Numbered from the stretch's first letter, positions 8,915 to 18,131 are shown. The stretch is DNA of 64,000 bases from Amphritea japonica ATCC BAA-1530 (GCF_016592435.1 NZ_AP014545.1:248001-312000), one strand, 5' to 3'. A program made the numbers and translations. Notes: generated by a model from the sequence alone, not told the origin.

Positions 8915-9817
8915 ATTTACAGAGACAGAGTGTTCCTTTTTTGTTTTATTCGCTTTGCTATAGCCCGCAATTATCGACCCCATGGTGATAGCCAGACAGG
9001 CTGCAACAAGTGTTAGATCAGCTTCGGCAAGGCCTGTTATTACTAATAGCAGAGCTGAAATCAAGGGTGCCGAGTAAGCCAGTACTCCAAGTAGCTGCAA
9101 GTTGCCGTGCTTAACGCCATAGTCCCAGGTAAAGAAGGCGATACCCACTGGGCCAATTCCTAAGCCTATTATTCCAAACCATTGAGCGCCAGATGCTGGC
9201 CAGACGGTTGTTTCCCATAGCCAGTGACAGAGTAACGCCAGTAGCGCTGTGGCACCGCAAAACCAACCGGCAGCATCCGTCGATACTTGTTTTACCAGAC
9301 GACTCAGAACCGAGTAACCCGACCAAATAAAGGCGCAGGTTAACGCCAACAGATAGCCATTGAGGTATTGCGGATTAAATCCGTCGCTTCCCTGACCGAT
9401 AAGCAGCCAACAACCATAGAGTGCAACGATTGCACCGATAACATGCCGTTTCAGTAGAGTCTCGCCTGGTAATAAACCTGCTAACAGCACAATCAGCAGT
9501 GGCCACATATAAGCCAGCAGACTAACTGAGACTACAGGGGCTTTGGTCATCGCAAGAAAATAACAGAAGTGATATCCAAAATAACCGCCTACCCCTAATA
9601 CCCAGGCCAACTTTGGCTGACGCAGATGCTTCAGTCCTAAGTGTCCTTGTCGCCACCAGTTCAGATTCATCAGGAGAAAAGCCAGAGCGAACGTCATCGC
9701 CATCAGTTGAAATGGAGGAATCCGTCCTTCAGTCAGACGAGTTAATAGCGCCAGAGTACCCCAGAGGAAGATGGAAACTGAGCCGATCAATGTGGCCCGG
9801 AGCGTTGTTGTTAGCAT
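8900..9817 (-). CDS. EamA/DMT-family transporter, YddG-like
   Basis: A 305-residue inner-membrane protein of the drug/metabolite transporter superfamily with about ten hydrophobic segments in two EamA repeats. Landmarks are the first helix IGSVSIFLWGTLALLTRL and the half-repeat with a conserved Gly/Pro pattern near KAPVVSVSLLAYMWPLL. The pattern resembles YddG-type exporters of aromatic amino acids, but the substrate is not determined. Its 3' end overlaps the end of the convergent hypothetical gene. An AraC regulator lies just upstream on the same strand. Confidence 0.82.
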   Translation of the reverse strand: MLTTTLRATLIGSVSIFLWGTLALLTRLTEGRIPPFQLMAMTFALAFLLMNLNWWRQGHLGLKHLRQPKLAWVLGVGGYFGYHFCYFLAMTKAPVVSVSLLAYMWPLLIVLLAGLLPGETLLKRHVIGAIVALYGCWLLIGQGSDGFNPQYLNGYLLALTCAFIWSGYSVLSRLVKQVSTDAAGWFCGATALLALLCHWLWETTVWPASGAQWFGIIGLGIGPVGIAFFTWDYGVKHGNLQLLGVLAYSAPLISALLLVITGLAEADLTLVAACLAITMGSIIAGYSKANKTKKEHSVSVNSVSQ

Positions 9818-9890
9818 TCATATTATCCCGACAAATTATCATGTCAGCATAAGGTACTGTCGTTCGGAGTTCTTTGTCCTGCTGGCGAAA

Positions 9891-10625
9891 TTATTTGCCG
9901 GAACGGCGAAAGAAGCTGGGAGGAATATCAAAATGCTTACGAAACCGATCGCTGAAAGCGGCGAGACTTGTGTAACCGACAGCCTCAGCGACCTGCTGAA
10001 TACTCAACTGACCTGTTTCAAGTAGCTGCCAGGCTTGCTGCATGCGTTTCTCGATTAGATATTGTTGTGGCGTCATACCCAGTTGTTTACGAAACAGTTC
10101 GCTTAACTGGCGTGGGCTAAGGCTGGCAATACCTGACAGGTATGACAGGCTTACTGGTTCACAGTAATGATTGTCCAGATAGTTGCGTGCAGTGGTAATA
10201 CGCCGGTCAAGGTTTAGCGGTTCATCCTGCTGTTCATGTAATAGCTGAATTAGTAATAACAGCATTTGGCGCTGGCTACTGGCTGAGTTTTTTTGCTGTA
10301 GCTGTTGGTGAAGAAAACATACATATTGAATCAGTGCTGGAGAGAGGCTGATAAAGGCGGGTAATCGTTCCACTTCAGGGGCCAGAGCATCGGGGATATC
10401 AGCAACTACAAAGCAGTTATCATCAGACCCGGCAAAACCATGGTTTTCCCCTGCTGCGACCACGGCTGCATGTTGCGAGGTCACTTTTCCTGAGTACTGG
10501 CCAACGGTCATATCCAGTAAACCAGAAACGGGCAGCACCAGCTGATGATAGTCATGCTGGTGGCTGTTAGTTTCAGCGCTGTAACTGCGCAAATCCAGAG
10601 TAAGGTGCTTATCGGCGGATACCAT
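9891..10625 (-). CDS. AraC-family transcriptional regulator
   Basis: A 244-residue regulator. The N-terminal half is a cupin-like sensor domain (His-rich HQHDYHQLVLP near residues 22-32, then a Gly-containing beta-barrel). The C-terminal ~100 residues contain two helix-turn-helices ending in VAEAVGYTSLAAFSDRFRKHFDIPPSFFR, the AraC signature. It lies upstream of the DMT transporter gene on the same strand and may control it; such pairs are common for export or detoxification. The effector is unknown. Confidence 0.85.
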   Translation of the reverse strand: MVSADKHLTLDLRSYSAETNSHQHDYHQLVLPVSGLLDMTVGQYSGKVTSQHAAVVAAGENHGFAGSDDNCFVVADIPDALAPEVERLPAFISLSPALIQYVCFLHQQLQQKNSASSQRQMLLLLIQLLHEQQDEPLNLDRRITTARNYLDNHYCEPVSLSYLSGIASLSPRQLSELFRKQLGMTPQQYLIEKRMQQAWQLLETGQLSIQQVAEAVGYTSLAAFSDRFRKHFDIPPSFFRRSGK

Positions 10626-10684
10626 AGCTGAATTGTAACAGCCTTGCCCTGGAGCTGAACTCTCTTTATTCAGAGCGTGTATAT

Positions 10685-11428
10685 TTAACTCATATACTCG
10701 CCGCCATTCACCGAGATATTACTTCCGGTGATGTAGCCGGCGTCCTCCGCCGTTAAAAATGCCACTGCTCTGGCGATTTCTTCCGGTTGGCCCAGCCGTC
10801 CGACCGGGATGCCTGAAATGATAGATTCAAGTACATTTTCAGGTACCTGACGTACCATCGGAGTGTCAATAAAACCGGGTGATACAGCATTGACGGTGAC
10901 GCCTTTACGGGCACCTTCTTTTGCTATGGCTTTGGTAAAACCATAAATTCCTGCTTTTGCCGCTGAATAGTTGGCTTGGCCGAACTGGCCCTGTTCTCCG
11001 TTCAGGGATGAGATATTTACAATCCGTCCGAATCCTCGATTACACATAGCATCAAACACGGGCTGACACATGTTATACATGGAATCCAGGTTAGTACGCA
11101 GTACGTCCTGCCACTGCTGTGGTTGCATACGTTTAAGTGGTGCGTCACGGGTGATGCCAGCATTGTTCACCAGAATGCTGATCGGCCCCAGGTCCTTTTC
11201 TACCGTGGCGATAAAACTGCAACAGTTGTCGTAGTTCGTAACATCCAATGGATAGATAGCCACCTCATAACCAGCAGCCTGCATCGATTGCTGCCAGCTT
11301 TTAGCCTCGGCATCAGTGCCTGGCAGGTAACTGCCGGCAACCTTATGGCCCTGATCGACCATCGCTTTACACATTGTTTCGCCAAGACCGCCACTGGCGC
11401 CGGTTACTACCGCTATATGTTGAGTCAT
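10685..11428 (-). CDS. phbB: Acetoacetyl-CoA reductase (SDR family)
   Basis: NADPH-dependent reduction of acetoacetyl-CoA to (R)-3-hydroxybutyryl-CoA, the second step of polyhydroxybutyrate synthesis. A 247-residue short-chain dehydrogenase with TGASGGLG (about 9-16), NNAG, the catalytic Ser in NISS and YSAAK. The NGEQGQFGQANYSAAKAG stretch is typical of PhaB rather than FabG. A strong Shine-Dalgarno (AGGAG) precedes the ATG. The neighbouring malonyl-CoA decarboxylase and MaoC hydratase fit acyl-CoA/PHA metabolism, although phaA and phaC are not in the window. Confidence 0.88.
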   Translation of the reverse strand: MTQHIAVVTGASGGLGETMCKAMVDQGHKVAGSYLPGTDAEAKSWQQSMQAAGYEVAIYPLDVTNYDNCCSFIATVEKDLGPISILVNNAGITRDAPLKRMQPQQWQDVLRTNLDSMYNMCQPVFDAMCNRGFGRIVNISSLNGEQGQFGQANYSAAKAGIYGFTKAIAKEGARKGVTVNAVSPGFIDTPMVRQVPENVLESIISGIPVGRLGQPEEIARAVAFLTAEDAGYITGSNISVNGGEYMS

Positions 11429-11484
11429 TGTTATTCTCCTGAAATCTTATTTTTATCAGATTCGTTTAGTTGTGCTGTTTGTAT

Positions 11485-12870
11485 TTAGGGCTTTAACAGG
11501 GGCTTAAGGCTCTGGGCTATAGATGCTTTCCCTTGTTGAACGTAATTCTGGCTACGGGATTCAATATCATTCAGCTGATACAGGTAGTTAACCATGATCC
11601 CGGCAGATTGCTGCAGACCTTTGGCAGATGAGTCTGCCAACCAGTTTAATTGGGCGATCTGCGCGCCGTTGCTCAGGTGGAAGTGGGCGACCGGATCCTG
11701 ACTGAAATGGCCCCGGCCTTTTGCCTGGCTAAGATAGTGGCAGACTAAGCTCAGCAGTGGCTCTCGAGCCTCGCTGGGTGCCTCTTGAGTTGAAATATCT
11801 TCGTCCGTGTCACGTTGAAGCCATAGCTTACCGCCCGGTAATTTACTCAGTTCAGAGTCTTCCTGTTGCGCCAGCCAGCGGCAAAACCCCGGGATCGGTG
11901 ACAGCGTTGAGAATTGCTGTAACTGGGGATATTCCTGCTGTAAACGGCCAACGACGCGTTTGATCAGGAAATTACCAAAGCTAATACCTGCCAGACCTTT
12001 TTGGGCATTGGAAATGGAATAGAAAATAGCGGTATCAGACTGTTGAATATCTTGCAAAGGAGCGGCCTCATCCAGCAACGTCTGAACGTTGTCAGCGAGC
12101 CCTTGTACTAACGCGACTTCGACAAATATCAGTGGTTCGTTAGGCATATTTGGATGAAAGAATGCAAAGCAGCGGCGATCGGAGTCGAGTCGATTCTTCA
12201 GATCATCCCAGCTCTGGATCTCGTGTACGGCTTCATAAGCGATGAGTTTTTCTAGCAGTTCAGCGCTGGATTGCCAATTGATCTCTTCCAGCTGCAGAAG
12301 GCCAATATCAAACCAGCTGATCAGTAAGCGCTTTAAGTCAGCCTCCAGTGGCGCCAGCTGTGGATAAGTTTTCTTCAACGGTAGTAGCTCGGCGCGCATG
12401 TCGACTAAAAATTTCACGCCTTCTGGCAGACTATTAAACTGGGTTAGTAGTCGTAATCTGGCAGGATCCAGAGCTTTTCGTAGCTGCTGTTCTGCTTTTA
12501 CCTGCTCTACTTCAGTGGCTGCTTGCCACTGCTGGAAGCGCTGTTCTACCTGGGTATTATCAATGCCGTAGCGTTCGGCCAGCAGTAGCAAAAAGCGGCG
12601 GCGCCCGTGCTGATTCAGTCTCAGATAACTGCGCCCCAGTATGACGGCCCGGCTACGTGCGGTGACTTCATCTCCTTCCTGTAAAAGGCAGCCGTCCATC
12701 CACTGAATCAACTGCTCCAGATCGCTCTGTTCCAGTTCTGGACTTAGATTAAGCTCGGTTGTGGTCGTATTATCTGAACCGGTTCGCCAAATACGGCGCA
12801 GGTGTCCGACAGTACGTGCCAGTAACGTTGGGGTGTTATCTGATAAAGCGTTGATCGTCTGGGCGGTCAT
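11485..12870 (-). CDS. Malonyl-CoA decarboxylase
   Basis: Decarboxylates malonyl-CoA to acetyl-CoA. The 461-residue protein has the helical N-terminal domain (about 40-190) and the C-terminal GNAT-fold catalytic domain. Family landmarks are FFHPNMPNEPLIFVEVAL, AIFYSISNAQKGLAGISFG and FSTLSPIPGF, which includes the catalytic Ser region; a conserved His lies near HFHLSNGAQI. It is probably transcribed before phbB on the same strand, supplying acetyl-CoA from malonate or controlling the malonyl-CoA pool. The upstream divergent region holds strong dyads that may be operators. Confidence 0.93.
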   Translation of the reverse strand: MTAQTINALSDNTPTLLARTVGHLRRIWRTGSDNTTTTELNLSPELEQSDLEQLIQWMDGCLLQEGDEVTARSRAVILGRSYLRLNQHGRRRFLLLLAERYGIDNTQVEQRFQQWQAATEVEQVKAEQQLRKALDPARLRLLTQFNSLPEGVKFLVDMRAELLPLKKTYPQLAPLEADLKRLLISWFDIGLLQLEEINWQSSAELLEKLIAYEAVHEIQSWDDLKNRLDSDRRCFAFFHPNMPNEPLIFVEVALVQGLADNVQTLLDEAAPLQDIQQSDTAIFYSISNAQKGLAGISFGNFLIKRVVGRLQQEYPQLQQFSTLSPIPGFCRWLAQQEDSELSKLPGGKLWLQRDTDEDISTQEAPSEAREPLLSLVCHYLSQAKGRGHFSQDPVAHFHLSNGAQIAQLNWLADSSAKGLQQSAGIMVNYLYQLNDIESRSQNYVQQGKASIAQSLKPLLKP

Positions 12871-12920
12871 GTTTTTCTCCCGGCCTGTTATGTCGTTCTG
12901 CCGACTAGTTGTTTATTAAG

Positions 12921-12988
12921 CTAACAGTATATTTTCTCAAAACCAAGGGTTTTTACTTGGTTTTATAAGTAAAAACCATTACTGTTAG
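12921..12988. promoter_or_regulatory. Overlapping inverted repeats in the divergent promoter region
   Basis: Three perfect dyads lie between malonyl-CoA decarboxylase (minus) and the MaoC gene (plus). Outer arms are CTAACAGTA (12921-12929) and TACTGTTAG (12980-12988). Inside are AAAACCAAG/CTTGGTTTT (12939-12964) and GGTTTTTACTT/AAGTAAAAACC (12948-12977). The two inner dyads overlap and would exclude each other as hairpins. An operator for a dimeric regulator of the acyl-CoA genes is the simplest reading. Confidence 0.5.
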
Positions 12989-13052
12989 GTCCATGGGTCG
13001 CTTCAACGCTCGGATTTATGGGCGATAAAAGACAATTATTGAGGATATAACG

Positions 13053-13484
13053 ATGGATGATTTACACGGTTTTTACCTTGAAGATTTACAGGTAGGGCAG
13101 ACGGCAAGCTATGCAAAGACAGTGACTGAAGCAGATGTAGTGCTCTTTGCCGGCGTATCGGGAGATGATAATCCGGTGCATATCAATGCCGAGTATGCGG
13201 AACAGACAATGTTTGGCCAGAGGATCGTTCACGGGATGTTTAGTGCGGCATTGATTTCGGCTGTGCTGGGGACGCGCATGCCTGGGCCGGGCGCTATCTA
13301 TATTGATCAGCAGTTGAAATTTAAAGCGCCGGTACACATTGGTGATACTGTGACAGCAACCGCTAAGGTGTTGGAAATAAATCAAGAGCGCCGTCGGGTG
13401 TTGCTGGAAACAGTATGCACGGTTAAAGGAAAGGTGGTTGCTGAAGGTGTTGCGACAAATATGGTTGACCGTCGTCCGGTCTGA
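13053..13484 (+). CDS. phaJ: MaoC-like (R)-specific enoyl-CoA hydratase
   Basis: A single hot-dog domain of 143 residues hydrating trans-2-enoyl-CoA to (R)-3-hydroxyacyl-CoA. The hydratase-2 motif is visible: Asp38 and His43 in GDDNPVH, followed by FGQRIVHGMF. In known PhaJ enzymes these Asp and His residues are catalytic. Length and motif match PhaJ, which feeds beta-oxidation intermediates into polyhydroxyalkanoate. It has a GAGG Shine-Dalgarno and is followed after 14 bases by the hydrolase gene. A role as an unrelated MaoC dehydratase is possible. Confidence 0.85.
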   Translation: MDDLHGFYLEDLQVGQTASYAKTVTEADVVLFAGVSGDDNPVHINAEYAEQTMFGQRIVHGMFSAALISAVLGTRMPGPGAIYIDQQLKFKAPVHIGDTVTATAKVLEINQERRRVLLETVCTVKGKVVAEGVATNMVDRRPV

Positions 13485-13498
13485 ACAGGAGATTTAAT

Positions 13499-14044
13499 AT
13501 GCTGATTAATAAAGAAAAAAGTGCTCTGTTGGTAATCGATGTACAGGCTAAGTTGTTGCCAGGTGTGCATAAGAGTGAAGAATTGGTGAAAAACTGTCGC
13601 TGGCTGATGGAGCTGGCTCAATTGGTGGGCGTTCCGGTATTAGGATCTGAACAGTATCCACAAGGTGTGGGTCCGACAACAGAAGAGTTAAAAGAATTAT
13701 TACCTGCTGAAGACTTTATCGGTAAAACATTTTTTTCGTGTGCGGACTCTCCAGAATGCAGCGCTCGTATCGAAGCAATGGACCGGGAAGAGATTGTGAT
13801 CTGCGGTATGGAAGCGCATGCCTGTGTGATGCAGAGCGCGTTGCGGTTACTGGAGCAAGGTAAAAAGGTCTATGTCGTCGTCGATGCGATCTCTGCCCGT
13901 AACCCAGTGGATACTGAGTATGCGATTGCCCGGATGCGTGATGAAGGGGTGAAAATCATTACCCGGGAGATGGTAGGTTTTGAGTGGATGATGCGCTCTG
14001 ACGTGCCTGAATTCCGAGACTTCAGCATGAAGTTCTTACGTTAA
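13499..14044 (+). CDS. Isochorismatase-family cysteine hydrolase
   Basis: A 181-residue isochorismatase-like protein similar in layout to the YcaC group. The Asp-Lys-Cys triad is visible as Asp14 (LVIDVQAKL), Lys76 (IGKTFFSC) and Cys109 (MEAHACVMQ). These enzymes hydrolyse amides, imides or isochorismate; the real substrate here is unknown. It has a strong AGGAG Shine-Dalgarno and sits between the hydratase and the acyl-CoA ligase with short gaps, so it is very likely co-transcribed with them. Confidence 0.85.
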   Translation: MLINKEKSALLVIDVQAKLLPGVHKSEELVKNCRWLMELAQLVGVPVLGSEQYPQGVGPTTEELKELLPAEDFIGKTFFSCADSPECSARIEAMDREEIVICGMEAHACVMQSALRLLEQGKKVYVVVDAISARNPVDTEYAIARMRDEGVKIITREMVGFEWMMRSDVPEFRDFSMKFLR

Positions 14045-14074
14045 TCGGCATCACCTTATTAAGTAGGAGCGAGT

Positions 14075-15721
14075 ATGGAAAACAAGAATAACAATCCGTA
14101 CGAGATGGGTCTGGAGCAGAATAGTGCGAACTTTTCTGCTTTGAGCCCAATCGGGTTCATTGAACGTGCTGCCAGTGTCTATCCTGATCGTGCTGCGGTT
14201 GTTTATGGTGATCTGACTCGTAGCTGGGCAGAAACGTACCAGCGTTGTTTGCGTTTGGCATCGGCGTTGAGTCAGCGTGGTGTTGGTGTGGGAGATACTG
14301 TTGCGGCGGTACTGCCCAATATTCCTGAAATGTTAGAACTACATTTTGCTGTTCCTATGCTGGGGGCGGTACTGAATGCCCAGAACACTCGCCTGGATGC
14401 TGAAACCGTCAGCTTTATGCTGGATCACGGTGAAGCACGGGTATTGATCACCGATCGGGAGTTTTCTACGACGGTGGGATCGGCGCTAAAAAGGGTGCAA
14501 CAGAAACCGTTGGTCATCGATGTTGATGATCCGCAGTTTGAGGGCGGTGATCTGCTGGGTGAACTCACCTATGAGCAGTTGTTGACTGAGGGTGATAGCG
14601 AGTTTATCTGGCAGCTGCCAGATAATGAATGGCAAGCGATCGCATTGAACTACACCTCAGGGACGACAGGTAATCCCAAAGGGGTTGTCTATCATCATCG
14701 TGGTGCTTATCTGAACGCCATGAGTAATATTCTGGGGCAAAACCTTCCTCCTCATGCTGTGTATCTCTGGACGTTGCCCATGTTTCACTGCAATGGCTGG
14801 TGTTATCCCTGGGCGGTGACCGCTGTTGCCGGTACGCATGTCTGCCTGCGCCACTTGCTGCCTGAAAAAGTATTTCAATCGATCGATCGATATGGCGTAA
14901 CCCATTTTTGTGGTGCCCCGGTGGTATTGAATATGCTGTTAAATGCACCGGATGAAGTTAAACCACAGATCAACCACCCGGTGACGGTTACCACGGGAGG
15001 TGCAGCGCCTCCGGCGTCTATAATCGAAGGTATGGAGCAACTTGGAATTCAGGTTGTACACGCCTATGGTCTGACTGAAACCTATGGTCCCAGCGTGTTT
15101 TGCTCTTTTCAGGATGAGTGGTCGCTACTGCCGCTGCCTGAAAAAGCGGCCAAAATGGCGCGTCAGGGAGTACGGGCGCCAGCGATGGAGCGGTTGATGG
15201 TGGCGGATCCTACGACACTTAAGCCGGTTGCTATGGATGGTCTGGCGATGGGGGAAGTCTTTATGCGGGGTAATACCCTGATGAAAGGCTATTTAAAGAA
15301 CCCATCAGCCTCGGCAGATGCCTTTGAAGGGGGGTGGTTTCATACCGGCGATCTGGCGGTCTGGCATCCGGATGGCTATATCGAAGTCAAAGATCGATCG
15401 AAAGATGTCATCATTTCCGGCGGAGAGAATATCTCTACGATCGAAGTTGAGGATATGTTGTTCCGGCATCCTGCCATTATGGAGGCCGCCGTGGTGGCAC
15501 AGGCAGATGATCATTGGGGTGAAGTTCCCTGTGCGATTGTGACTCTGAAGCCGGAAGGTGAGGTCAGTGCTGCAGATATCATCAGCTTCTGTCGCGATAA
15601 TATGGCGCATTTTAAATGCCCGAAGCGTGTGGTCTTTGCCGATCTGCCAAAAACTTCAACCGGCAAAGTACAGAAATATGCGCTGCGCAATATGTTGCAA
15701 CAGCTGGACCTGGATGACTGA
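14075..15721 (+). CDS. AMP-forming acyl-CoA synthetase
   Basis: A 548-residue member of the ANL superfamily activating a carboxylic acid through an acyl-adenylate. The P-loop-like YTSGTTGNPKGVVYHHRG is near residue 192, the A5 motif is AYGLTETYGP, and the A7/A8 region reads WFHTGDLAVWHPDGY then KDRSKDVIISGGENIS. The A10 lysine is in KTSTGKVQK. The sequence resembles the medium-chain and 3-methylmercaptopropionate (DmdB-type) ligases of marine bacteria, but the substrate is not shown. Last gene of the hydratase-hydrolase-ligase set. Confidence 0.88.
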   Translation: MENKNNNPYEMGLEQNSANFSALSPIGFIERAASVYPDRAAVVYGDLTRSWAETYQRCLRLASALSQRGVGVGDTVAAVLPNIPEMLELHFAVPMLGAVLNAQNTRLDAETVSFMLDHGEARVLITDREFSTTVGSALKRVQQKPLVIDVDDPQFEGGDLLGELTYEQLLTEGDSEFIWQLPDNEWQAIALNYTSGTTGNPKGVVYHHRGAYLNAMSNILGQNLPPHAVYLWTLPMFHCNGWCYPWAVTAVAGTHVCLRHLLPEKVFQSIDRYGVTHFCGAPVVLNMLLNAPDEVKPQINHPVTVTTGGAAPPASIIEGMEQLGIQVVHAYGLTETYGPSVFCSFQDEWSLLPLPEKAAKMARQGVRAPAMERLMVADPTTLKPVAMDGLAMGEVFMRGNTLMKGYLKNPSASADAFEGGWFHTGDLAVWHPDGYIEVKDRSKDVIISGGENISTIEVEDMLFRHPAIMEAAVVAQADDHWGEVPCAIVTLKPEGEVSAADIISFCRDNMAHFKCPKRVVFADLPKTSTGKVQKYALRNMLQQLDLDD

Positions 15722-15796
15722 GTCTGTTTTATTGCCGGTTACAGTGTTGTTAACTGCACTGACCCGGCAGGCTTGCTATGATCGGAGGTGACAGGA

Positions 15797-17368
15797 ATGT
15801 TAATGAGTCAGCCCCCTGGGAGCTCCGGGATGAAATCGCCTGAAAAGACGCAACAGACATCGACAGATCCAGTGCTGCAATCGGCAACGGCTGAGCGCAA
15901 CCGCCTGTTGGCTGAGATGGCAGAGCAGTCTACCGATATGATCTCCCGTCATACACCGGATGACTGGCGCTTTATCTATGTCTCACCAGCCGTTACCCAC
16001 CTGCTGGGCTATAGTGTTGCCGAAATCGTCGGGATGTCCGCATATGAGTTGTATCATCCGGATGATGTCGAAGATTTTAAACGCCGTTCGCCCAGTGTCA
16101 GCTATGAGCGGGGGTTATATACGCATACCTACCGTTTTCGTTGTAAAGATGGCCACTATACCTGGTTAGAAAGTACCAGCCGCTCTATCCGTGACCCGCA
16201 ATCCGATGAGTTAAAAGAGATCTTAGTGGTCTCCCGGGATGTTAGTCAGCGTATTAATGCAGAGCAGGCTAATCGTCGTTTAGCCAGGGTGCTGGAACAT
16301 AGTAGTGATCTGGTTGCTTTTGTCACACCGGATCATCGGGTCAGCCAGTTGAATGAAGCGGCCAGAGGTGCGTTGGGGCTCGAGGTCAGTGGCCATGATC
16401 CGCTGCAATTAAAAATGTTATTTACCCCTGAAAGTTATTCTTTGTTACAGCAGCAGGCCTTTCCCGAAGCTCATGACCAGGGGAGTTGGCGTGGTGAAGC
16501 TGAGATGTACAGCCGGATTAATCAGCAGGCAATTCCGGTAATGCTGGAGGTACTGGCGCATCGTACTCTTGATAATCGACTGGAGTACTTTTCCACGGTT
16601 GCGCGGGATATGACGGCGATAAAGCAGGCTGAAGCAAAGCAGCAGCAGTATCAGCAAGAGATTGATCATGCAGCCCGACTGATTACGATGGGTGAGATGG
16701 CGACAGGGCTGGCTCATGAGATTAATCAGCCGCTGACGGCCGTGGTGAATTATGTCCGGGGCATTCAGCGTCGTATGCAGACTGACAGGGAGTCGGTCCT
16801 GGATGATATTGAGGTGCCGTTGGAGCGGATCGGCAATACAGCGCTTCGCGCCGGTGAAATTGTGCACCGAATGATGGATTTTACCCGCAAAAGCGATCCT
16901 AAATGGGAATTGCTGGAGCTGAACCCTCTGGTGAATGATCTGATCGGCTTTTGTGCCAGCGCTGCTAAAAGGCATAATGTGGTGCTTGAGAACGGTTTGC
17001 CTGTCGATATAGCGGCCGTATACGCTGATCGAATTCAGCTTGAACAGATCCTGCTGAATTTGTTGCTTAACGGTATCGAGGCTTGCCATCGGGCAGAGCA
17101 CCGGACGCCGTTGAAGGTTTGGCTTGAGGCTTCAATGGGTAAGGCTGATCAGGTTATAATCTCGGTGCTGGATCAGGGTCCAGGTTTATCGGTGGAGGAT
17201 CCGGAGCAGCTATTCGAACAGTTTTTTACGACTAAGGCTGATGGATTGGGTATGGGGCTGGCGATAAGCCGCACGCTGATTGAACGGCACGGCGGACAAC
17301 TGCAGGCGGAAAACAATGCAGAGGGTGGTGCGAAGTTCAGTTTTATTCTGTCGACCACAGGAGCTTAA
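15797..17368 (+). CDS. Soluble PAS-domain sensor histidine kinase
   Basis: About 523 residues without membrane spans. PAS 1 lies near 40-155 (FIYVSPAVTHLLGYS, then a PAC-type YTWLESTSR and LVVSRDVSQR) and PAS 2 near 165-285. The HisKA phosphoacceptor is in ATGLAHEINQPLTAV (His307). The HATPase part shows LEQILLNLLLNGIEA, DQGPGL and GLGMGLAISRTLIERHGG. The ATG at 15797 follows GGAGG; a GTG at 15788 is an alternative. It is directly followed by a FixJ-type regulator, so this is a FixL/DctB-like cytosolic sensing pair. The signal is unknown. Confidence 0.9.
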   Translation: MLMSQPPGSSGMKSPEKTQQTSTDPVLQSATAERNRLLAEMAEQSTDMISRHTPDDWRFIYVSPAVTHLLGYSVAEIVGMSAYELYHPDDVEDFKRRSPSVSYERGLYTHTYRFRCKDGHYTWLESTSRSIRDPQSDELKEILVVSRDVSQRINAEQANRRLARVLEHSSDLVAFVTPDHRVSQLNEAARGALGLEVSGHDPLQLKMLFTPESYSLLQQQAFPEAHDQGSWRGEAEMYSRINQQAIPVMLEVLAHRTLDNRLEYFSTVARDMTAIKQAEAKQQQYQQEIDHAARLITMGEMATGLAHEINQPLTAVVNYVRGIQRRMQTDRESVLDDIEVPLERIGNTALRAGEIVHRMMDFTRKSDPKWELLELNPLVNDLIGFCASAAKRHNVVLENGLPVDIAAVYADRIQLEQILLNLLLNGIEACHRAEHRTPLKVWLEASMGKADQVIISVLDQGPGLSVEDPEQLFEQFFTTKADGLGMGLAISRTLIERHGGQLQAENNAEGGAKFSFILSTTGA

Positions 17369-17409
17369 CGTCGTAACCGGGTAGAATGGCTTAATAACGT
17401 TAGTAATAG

Positions 17410-18051
17410 ATGATAAAGAGTGACATGGTTAAGCAGACTGTATACGTAGTGGATGATGATGCGGACGTGCGGGACTCCCTTCAATGGCTGCTCGAATCGG
17501 TTGGTCTTGATGTTGCCTCATTTGAGAACGCACAGGCTTTTCTGGATAGCTTTGAGCCGGGCGCTAGCGGTTGTATTCTGATGGATGTCAGGATGCCAGG
17601 CTTGAGTGGCATCAGCGCGCAGAAAAAACTACCTGATTATCAGATCGATATCCCCTTAATTATGATTTCTGGTCACGGCAGTGTGGACATGGCGGTAACG
17701 GCCATGACTCAGGGAGCCCGAACCTTTATTGAAAAACCCTTTAACGATCAGTTGTTGCTGGATCATGTTCAACAGTCCCTGGCGCAGGATCTGGCGCAGC
17801 GGGACGGGCAGCAGAAGTTGCAGACGGTGCAACAACATTATGCGCTACTGACTAAGCGTGAACGGCAGGTGTTTGAGCAGGTCGCTCAGGGATTGGCAAA
17901 CCAGGAGATTGCAGACGTATTAGGTATTAATCGTAAAACTGTCGAAGGTCACCGGGCGAACCTGATGAGTAAGATGGCTGCGCAGTCGCTGCCCGAGCTT
18001 ATTCAGATGGCCATTAGTCTGGATCTGATTACAGGTTATGCCGGCCAGTAA
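17410..18051 (+). CDS. FixJ/LuxR-type response regulator
   Basis: Partner of the upstream kinase. The N-terminal receiver domain has the acidic pocket VVDDDADVRD, phospho-acceptor Asp59 (LMDVRMPG), the ISGHG Ser and the KPF lysine. The C-terminal GerE/LuxR helix-turn-helix begins LTKRERQVFEQVAQGLANQEIA. The total of 213 residues is usual. An alternative start is the Met at 17425, which has AAAGAG upstream. It probably controls the adjacent acyl-CoA genes; that is inference from position only. Confidence 0.92.
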   Translation: MIKSDMVKQTVYVVDDDADVRDSLQWLLESVGLDVASFENAQAFLDSFEPGASGCILMDVRMPGLSGISAQKKLPDYQIDIPLIMISGHGSVDMAVTAMTQGARTFIEKPFNDQLLLDHVQQSLAQDLAQRDGQQKLQTVQQHYALLTKRERQVFEQVAQGLANQEIADVLGINRKTVEGHRANLMSKMAAQSLPELIQMAISLDLITGYAGQ

Positions 18052-18100
18052 GCTCAGATCAGCCTCCCTCATTGTAAATTGATTTTAGTAGTATTCTGAG

Positions 18101-18131
18101 TCGGAATAACTGGCAAATTCTGTTATTCCGA
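18101..18131. terminator. Bidirectional hairpin between convergent genes
   Basis: Perfect 10-bp arms TCGGAATAAC and GTTATTCCGA with an 11-base loop, between the response regulator and the Ada-like gene. It covers the stop codon of the Ada-like gene. No long U-run is present, so termination strength is uncertain. Confidence 0.45.
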
